Notes under the pieces: generated by a model | Seen by the model: the letters and a program-made list of their open reading frames with translations, nothing else | The model's database searches: none | What the model was told of the DNA's origin: nothing | Position numbers and translations under genes: made by a program | Shown: in pieces, positions 58,381-64,000 of the stretch | Numbering within the stretch: position 1 is the first letter of the stretch | Layout: the number at the start of each line of letters is the position of its first letter | NCBI GenBank assembly: GCA_021521415.1 | Contig: JAIQDT010003845.1 | Location: forward strand, 183,385-247,384 | Reading direction: 5' to 3' | Length of the DNA: 64,000 nucleotides | From: Bidens hawaiensis | Lineage: Eukaryota > Streptophyta > Magnoliopsida > Asterales > Asteraceae

Positions 58381-58774
58381 AACCAAGAAGGATTTTCTGG
58401 GCCATGCTTGCGGAAACGGGAATAACATCCCCGCATGGCGGGAACGTCGAGAATTATATTGTTTGAAACTCCAAGATGGAATTGGTGGTTTTAACATAAT
58501 TGATCACTATGTTGAAAACTATCAAAACCCCATGGAGAATCCACACAAGTGGGACTTAACGCTCCTGACTTGCGAGGAGGTTATAGACCTACCCGCTTCA
58601 TACCCAAAGATCAAGCAGAAAAGTCGGGAATTTCTGCGTGACATTAGGAAAACCGCGGGAAGAATCCCCACGGAAAACCTTAAAACTAAAAACCCTTTTC
58701 AAAACCCCTTGCTAGTCTAAAAGTTCACCTCACTTATTAATAATTCATGAGAAGAACATTGGACTGGGGGGGAC

Positions 58775-59759
58775 TTGAAGAGGTAGGTCCCAGCAGAGCC
58801 CAGTTGGACCCGCAAGACTCACCTTGAAGAGGGACGTCTGCGCAACGACCAACTGCTTCCGCAGGACCCACCATGCTCAGAGAAGACCTTACGCGCAGTA
58901 CGCCAGCTGTACCCGCAGGGAAAGCCTCCCAATGGTGAAGTACCCCGCTTGTTCCCGCAGTTGCGGATACAAGCCATCAGGGAAGGCTACCCGCACTAAT
59001 AGCAAGGCTACACGCACAAGGCACTAACTCTTGCTACTTCAGTAGTCACCTGAAGGAATGAGCAAGGCGGGAATACTCCCGCCCAAATGAGCCAGTCCGT
59101 ATGCTTCTGGAAGATCTTTTGTACTATACCTGCCAAGGTATGGGCAAAACAGACGATCTGACCAAAACAGCCCATGAACCAATCACAGGGTGACAGCTCA
59201 CCGACAACAGTACGAGGAGGAGCACCCTCTAGTACTGTTTGTCACTATTAGCCGCTGCCTACTCACCAACCCTTACTATGGGACGTGCGCAGCCAACAGT
59301 TGGTGGAACAGTGCATAGCCGGCAGTAAAGGAACAGTATACAGCCGACCTTGTCACTATCGGCCGCAGCCTATCCACCAACCAGCATGGCTTGTGCGTAG
59401 CCCACTGTTGGTAGAACAGGAATACTATTCAGCCGGCTGTACCTTCTAGGAAACCTACCTTCGGCTATAAATACTCCAACACCTTGGAATGGTAAGGACA
59501 TCATCTGATATATCATTATCTTATCTTCTCTAGCAATCTCTTAATATACACTTATATTCAGAGCAATCTAGTCTGATTCTCACGCCGGAGGGTGGTCACA
59601 AGGAGGAACCCCCCCCCCCTTCTCAGTGACGAGCTTACGGTGTCTGTTTTGCAGGTCACCTGAATAACAACCTTCTTTGCTGGACCTCATCCTCGTGGGA
59701 AACATTACTTAACCCCCAGATTATCCGTAATATGCCCAGGGTCGATTAGTGTTTCTTCA
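58775..59759 (+). repeat. 3' LTR of element 2
   Basis: Starts TGAAGAGGTAGG after the polypurine tract GACTGGGGGGGACT and ends GTTTCTTCA, followed by the GCATT target duplication. A TATAAAT box is at 59466-59472. It differs from the 5' LTR at about 14 positions and in the length of a C-run. Confidence 0.95.
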
Positions 59760-60049
59760 GCATTATATCAATTTTATCCATATAAAGTGTACACAATTTA
59801 AAATTATACAAGTAATACAATAAGATATACGAAGAATTTATTACAGTGAACATGTAAAGTACAAAATTAATTAGTTAAGAATTACAATAACAATAACACT
59901 TGTATATAGGTTTGTTTTCTCGATTTTTTTTTAATTTTATATTTAAAATTGATTAAGTAAAGAACATAACACTATAAAATCTATAATATATATAAACGAA
60001 AACATAAAAATCCTACGTGTCGCGATGTGGTCGCTCCCCCTTTTTTTGG

Positions 60050-60499
60050 AGTCACCAGTTTTGCTTGATTTTTAAATGGAGGTTTCTCATGTATTTGACC
60101 CGAATTCACGGGTATGGGTCTTACCAAACCCAGATATTACTTAAACAGGTTATAAAATCCCATTAAATTAAAAATTATTCTCACCAAATTATTGATGTGA
60201 AAATCCTATAAAATAGGATATACTAAAAATTATTATATGTTTTAATAAAAAAAAGATATTATCTATAATTAAGAAACAACTTTATAGTAAAAAAAATAAG
60301 CGGTCTTGGGTCTCACTAAACTCATATAACTTTTAAACCGGGTTATAACATCTTAGTTATTTGTGATACTCTTTTATCATCAAACTCTAATTATATTATA
60401 AATTTCCTAACAATAAATAAAATTAAACTCAAAAAAGTATATAAATATTAAAAACGACTAATGTAAAACAGCCCCCGTAATACGGGGGATAAAAACTAG
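60050..60499 (+). mobile_element. Helitron 3' end (non-autonomous)
   Basis: Hairpin CCCCCGTAATACGGGGG at 60472-60488 is followed by ATAAAAACTAG ending at 60499 and then T, the standard Helitron 3' end and target. About 450 bp before it resemble the minus strand of 23290-23760 (ATCCTATAAAATAGGATATAC-like text, TTTTAAACCGGGTTATAAC). The 5' end was not located. It lies in an intron of the carbonic anhydrase gene. Confidence 0.65.
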
Positions 60500-61032
60500 T
60501 TATACTATAAAATAAATATATCTTTAAATTGCTACTAATAATTAGTTTAATGCATTATTTTCAAAATATAATATAGCATATCAACTTTTTATGTTTTTTT
60601 TAAATAAAAGTCGATTTCAAGATCCTAGAAAATAACATTCTTTTAGAAAAATCATGGTATTGACTATACACTCTAAAACCATGAAACGTGTCTAAGTTTT
60701 AATAAATACACACGAACACATACAGTACATAATTAGAGAACTGTCAAAATTATATACACACTTGTACACTCATTACATAATCATCTTATGGAATATGGAT
60801 CATAGTTAAAGTGATAGTTATAAATGTTTACGATTGCAATTGTGACAGTTATCTATTTAAAGTTGATTTTGTATAACAAGCATTATATCTATAATAACTT
60901 CTTAAACATGATTGTATTTACAGTTTGATGATTATGCTTAATTATGTGCCTTTGTAAAATTATACTCTTCTAGTCATGTATCTTTCAATCTATAAAAAAA
61001 ACTAAAAAATATAAAAAAATTAATAAAGGATA
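60500..61032. other. Intronic or intergenic AT-rich DNA, no gene seen
   Basis: It was searched for the missing carbonic anhydrase exon (FACxDSR-type) on the minus strand; nothing similar was seen. Confidence 0.5.
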
Positions 61033-61458
61033 GGGAAAATTCATAAAGTGATCCAAAAGATAATCCCAAAATAACCCTCTTTTTCTTCAAGATTCAATAA
61101 AAGTCCTTCCAAATCCGTCGACTTAGACGAATTTTACGAAACCCGTCGTTTTTGAAATTCGAGTTTTTGAAATCCGTCGTTTTTTACCAACCTTTTCAAA
61201 ACCCGTCGTTTTTACCAACTTTTACGAAACCTGTCGTTTTTGAAATTCGTGTTTTTGAAACCAGCCGTTTTATCAAAAAATGAGTGGTTTCAAAAACACG
61301 AATTTTAAAAATGACGGTCTTCGTATAAGTCGTCCAAGGTGACAGTTTTCGTTCAAAAGTAGTCTGACCCAACGGATTCGAAAGAACTTTTATGAAATCT
61401 TGAAAAAAAAATTGTTAGTTTTGCATTGTCTCTCTTTGGGTCATTTTTTAATTTTCCC
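61033..61458. mobile_element. Short Mutator-like MITE related to the Pack-MULE ends
   Basis: Starts GGGAAAATTCATAAAGTGAT and ends with the near reverse complement (TTGGGTCATTTTTTAATTTTCCC). The same ends, in slightly different form, bound the element at 20976-22017. The interior repeats CCCGTCGTTTTT and its inverse. A clear 9 bp target duplication was not found. Confidence 0.65.
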
Positions 61459-61524
61459 ATGAATTTGATAGGTTAAGGGTGGTAACAAAATGCCAAAATG
61501 GAACCACAAACCATGTGTTCCTAA

Positions 61525-62087
61525 GACTGAGGGGTGTGGGGGCTTCAGTGGGGGCTCCAGCGGAGCCAAGAACCAATAATATTATGACGTGTGGCAGAGA
61601 GGGAAACTGGATAAGGGGGGTGTTGGAGCCCCTGGCCCCTGGTGTGGAGGGCTCCAGCAGGGGCTCCAGCGAAATTTTTTTTTATTTTTTTTATAAATAT
61701 ATTCAAACAACATAGTATTAAAAAAACACATAAATTATTAAAAAAAACACTCATTAATAAAAAAACACATTAATATCTAAAAATAAAATGAATTGTCGTC
61801 AAGATAATCTGAATCAAGGTTTGGGAACCAATTTCCAGCCATTTTTTTTAAAAAAAGTTGAGAAGATGAATTGATTTTGGGTGAAGGTTTGAAGTTTTGG
61901 TATAAAAATGGGTGAAATGGAATATAGTTTATATAGAAAATATATATATTTTTTTAAATTATTAATGAGCCAACGGCTCTTTTTTTGGGCCCTCCTCTCT
62001 CTCTTCTCCCGCTACCATGCTCACGCCTCCCTCTAGCCTCCCTCTAGCGCCCCTCTAGCGCCCTTGGTGGTGTGGTGTTAGCGCCTG
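61525..62087 (-). mobile_element. Internally deleted and truncated relative of the Harbinger element at 43537
   Basis: Starts GACTGAGGGGTGTGGGGGC after TAA and follows the other element (ACCAATAATATTATGACGTG). It then jumps near 61793 to the part that encodes the first residues of ORF1 (MAGNWFPNLDSDYLDD) and continues through GTGGTGTTAGCGCCTG, where it ends without its right inverted repeat. The left 260 bp plus right 290 bp remain, so most of ORF1 is gone. The broken right end touches an exon of the carbonic anhydrase gene. Confidence 0.85.
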
Positions 62088-62629
62088 CAACTCCGCGGTG
62101 AGCTCTTTGATCTTTGTGGCCGCGACGGCTAGAAGGCCATCTTTCTCGCTGCAAAAATGTCAAATCTCAGTGTCTATGGTGATTAAGTTTGGCGGTGTGC
62201 ATGGGTCGATTTTGATCAGTTTTGGGCCAAACCGAACAAAAAATTGAAACGTTGTTTATGAGTTTTTGAAAACTGTTCAATTTAGGCCTTAACGTTTCGT
62301 CATTTATTTTTCAGTTTTGTCATTTCGGCTTAAAAATTTTTGGTAGAAAAAGAAATGTTCGTTAAAAATAATGAATTTGGACATGAAATTCTTTTGTTAG
62401 CTAATAATTAACTTATTGTTATGCATTTTGACCTAAGATATTTCAGCAAAACAATATATATTAAAAACTTATAAAAAATATTAAAAATCTATATGTCCGG
62501 TTTGGGTTTTTTTCAGTTTTTGCTACCGACAAAACCTAAACCGAGCCATAAGTTTAGTTTTTACTACAATATAAAACTTCGGTTTTTGTTTTGGTTTGGT
62601 TTTTCAAATGTTTGGGGTAGAGGTGTAAA

Positions 62630-62945
62630 CAAGTCGAGTCGAGCCGAGTCCGAACGCGGCTTGGCTCGAGCTCATCTCATCTTGACTTACGAGAGCTCGA
62701 GCTCGAGCTCGGCTTGTGTGTTGTTCTTCAAGCTCAAGCACAACTCATTTATTTTATGTTTTTTCTTACTTTTTATATATTTTTAAAATCAATACATACG
62801 TACCCAAGACAAGTAAATTTTAAAAAAATACACAAGACTCAAGCTCACGTTTCGTAACTAAACAAACTTTATTTGAGGTTTCAGCTCGGCTTGAGCTCGA
62901 AAAGGCTCAGCTCAACTCATTTAGAGTGTTTTATCAATCCGATTT
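62630..62945. repeat. Dispersed GAGCTCG-type repeat
   Basis: GTGTAAACAAGTCGAGTCGA, GAGAGCTCGAGCTCGAGCTC and GGCTTGAGCTCGAAAAGGCT bracket an AT-rich centre. It lies in the first visible intron of the carbonic anhydrase gene. Confidence 0.7.
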
Positions 62946-63124
62946 CGAGTATCTATAATATTAAATTATAGCAATAAATTCAAAGCGCGTGAAATTACTA
63001 AAAAGAATGATTCCGATCCCGTTATCTCGGAAAATAATAATAATAACAACCATAACCTTAGAAGCTTCTTCAGTCCATTAATGGCGTCATTGACTATAAC
63101 AGCATTTGCCATATCTTCTACAAC

Positions 63125-63559
63125 CTGAAATTAAATCGATATAAAATTATGCATCTAATATATATATTATATCAGATTCATATCAATCATATTATTTGTA
63201 ATTTATTTATTTTTTATGTAATTCGATTTTATATATAACACAAACCGAGCTACATCTGGATAATGGGTAAGCGAGCAACAAGTTGCGCCGCTATCCCCTT
63301 TTGAATCGCAAAGCCTATTCTACTAAATATAAATCCTTGGTTCCTCGGGCTCTGATATTGACCAAATCCGCGTGTAAAAGCAAATTACTCCGTATATCAA
63401 ATTAATATAAAATTAACATGTTCGATTACACATCAAAATATCATATCAGATTCATAATTATATGTTTATAAATAATTAAAATACTGTAATAATAATTATA
63501 TGAGATTCATAATCATATGAACTCTAAAACCGGAAACTCACAAAATCCGTAAATTTAAA
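63125..63559. other. AT-rich DNA, no gene seen
   Basis: A GC-richer phrase GCAACAAGTTGCGCCGC at about 63271-63287 recurs as GCAACAAGCTGCGCCGC near 42500, so it is part of an unidentified dispersed repeat. Further 5' exons of the carbonic anhydrase gene were not seen. Confidence 0.4.
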
Positions 63560-64000
63560 GCGATTATTAGACATGAGATCGATACAGTACCTATACCGAT
63601 ACCAAAAATGAGTGAAACTGTATACCGAATACTCTACTGATTTTTTCTGTTCGATACCGGTACCATAATACCGAAGCCAAATGGCACAAATACCGAAAAC
63701 ATGAAAAACAAATGATTATGTTCAGTCAGTACCGACTCAGTACGGTAACAGTATTCGGTAAAAAAAATGCTCATTCGTAGCTAATATTATTAACTTGTTG
63801 AACAAGTAAGACGTAAACTGTTTTCGATTCGGTCAGTACTGATTCATAAAATCCGTCTATTGGAAGCAAATACTAGAGATGAGATCGGTACAGTACCAGT
63901 ACCGGTACCAGGGTGAAAGACACCGATACTAAAAATGAGTGAAACTGTATACCATATATTGTACTGATATTTTCTGTTCGGTCGGTACTGGTTCGGTACG
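63560..64000. repeat. Dispersed GGTACC-type repeat, two copies
   Basis: GAGATCGATACAGTACC and GAGATCGGTACAGTACC start the copies near 63577 and 63875. Both continue through AAAATGAGTGAAACTGTATACC and TTTTCTGTTCG. The second runs off the window. Related to 30545-30850. Confidence 0.8.

Larger units (their letters stand above)
46009..59759 (+). mobile_element. Complete Tat-lineage Ty3/gypsy LTR retrotransposon (element 2), 13.75 kb
   Basis: A perfect 5 bp target duplication GCATT (46004-46008 and 59760-59764) flanks two LTRs of 981 and 985 bp that differ by only about 14 substitutions plus small indels by eye. Inside, in order, are a primer-binding site, gag-pol (with stops), a nested 2.1 kb solo LTR in the integrase, a spacer, a spliced gene on the opposite strand and a polypurine tract (about 58761-58774). 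The second, archaeal-like RNase H downstream of the normal one places it in the Tat lineage. It sits in an intron of the carbonic anhydrase gene, in the opposite orientation. Confidence 0.95.
40502..63124 (-). pseudogene. Beta-carbonic anhydrase (cytosolic type), broken by nested transposons
   Basis: Exons, 5' to 3' on the minus strand: 63057-63124 (EDMANAV), 62088-62148 (KIKELTAEL), 45907-45994 ([19 protein letters not shown]), 45310-45361 (KHSGAGAAIEYAVLHL), 42600-42685 (VENIVVIGHSCCGGIKGLM), 41847-41952 ([17 protein letters not shown]) and 40502-40663 ([16 protein letters not shown] to ITPSLL, TAA). The GT-AG ends found fit each other in phase. The enzyme interconverts CO2 and bicarbonate. 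Two of the three zinc ligands (His and Cys of GHSCCGG) are present. The exon that should hold CxDxR, with the first zinc Cys and the Asp-Arg dyad, was not found. A Harbinger element interrupts one exon, a retrotransposon sits 14 nt from an acceptor, and a second Harbinger relative cuts the second exon. No transit peptide is seen. Exons further 5' may lie outside the window. Confidence 0.85.

Overview
The window is nuclear DNA of a flowering plant. It has plant-type genes with GT-AG introns, a eukaryotic tRNA gene, Ty3/gypsy retrotransposons of the Tat lineage, CACTA, hAT, Mutator-like, PIF/Harbinger and Helitron remains, and a 4.8 kb satellite array. An Asteraceae source is my impression from the repeat families (GAGCTCG-rich dispersed repeats, Tat elements) and is not proven. 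Everything was read by eye; no search was run.

Layout. 1-7107: 3' part of a Tat-type LTR retrotransposon (integrase, an antisense spliced gene, 3' LTR). 7108-7695: terminal part of a CACTA transposon. 7791-9200: inverted-repeat element filled with a 30 bp tandem array. 10230-11500: local tandem duplications. 11782-15416: decayed Ulp1-type cysteine protease gene carrying a hAT-type MITE. 16000-20820: 178 bp satellite in an A-B-A block arrangement. 20976-22017: Pack-MULE with a captured zinc-knuckle gene piece. 24403-24699: DIR1-like lipid-transfer protein (+). 25527-25598: tRNA-Gly(TCC). 26183-29269: four-exon DUF936 gene (-), its upstream region tandemly repeated. 33848-37866: OB-fold protein gene (-) with a 3 kb leader intron. 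40502-63124: a beta-carbonic anhydrase gene (-) broken by nested transposons. From about 63130 on only dispersed repeats are visible.

The main biological story is in two places. First, the retrotransposon at 1-7107 and a second, complete relative at 46009-59759 both carry, between pol and the 3' LTR, a multi-exon gene on the opposite strand. It encodes a putative 'gypsy-type transposon' domain followed by a long coiled coil. The two copies are strongly diverged but keep the same order of parts, mostly phase-1 introns with a phase-0 last intron, and a promoter with a TATA box about 125-135 bp before the ATG and a CACGTG box 70-80 bp further upstream. This looks like a maintained second transcription unit.

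Second, the beta-carbonic anhydrase gene shows a readable order of damage. A Harbinger-like element with TTA target duplications sits 5 nt from an exon's splice donor. A 13.75 kb retrotransposon with a GCATT duplication sits 14 nt from a splice acceptor. A truncated Harbinger relative abuts an N-terminal exon. The exon that should carry the first zinc ligand and the catalytic Asp-Arg pair was not found. The gene is almost certainly dead although its other exons look intact.

The remaining intergenic DNA is AT-rich and holds microsatellites, GAGCTCG-type and GGTACC-type dispersed repeats and small MITEs.
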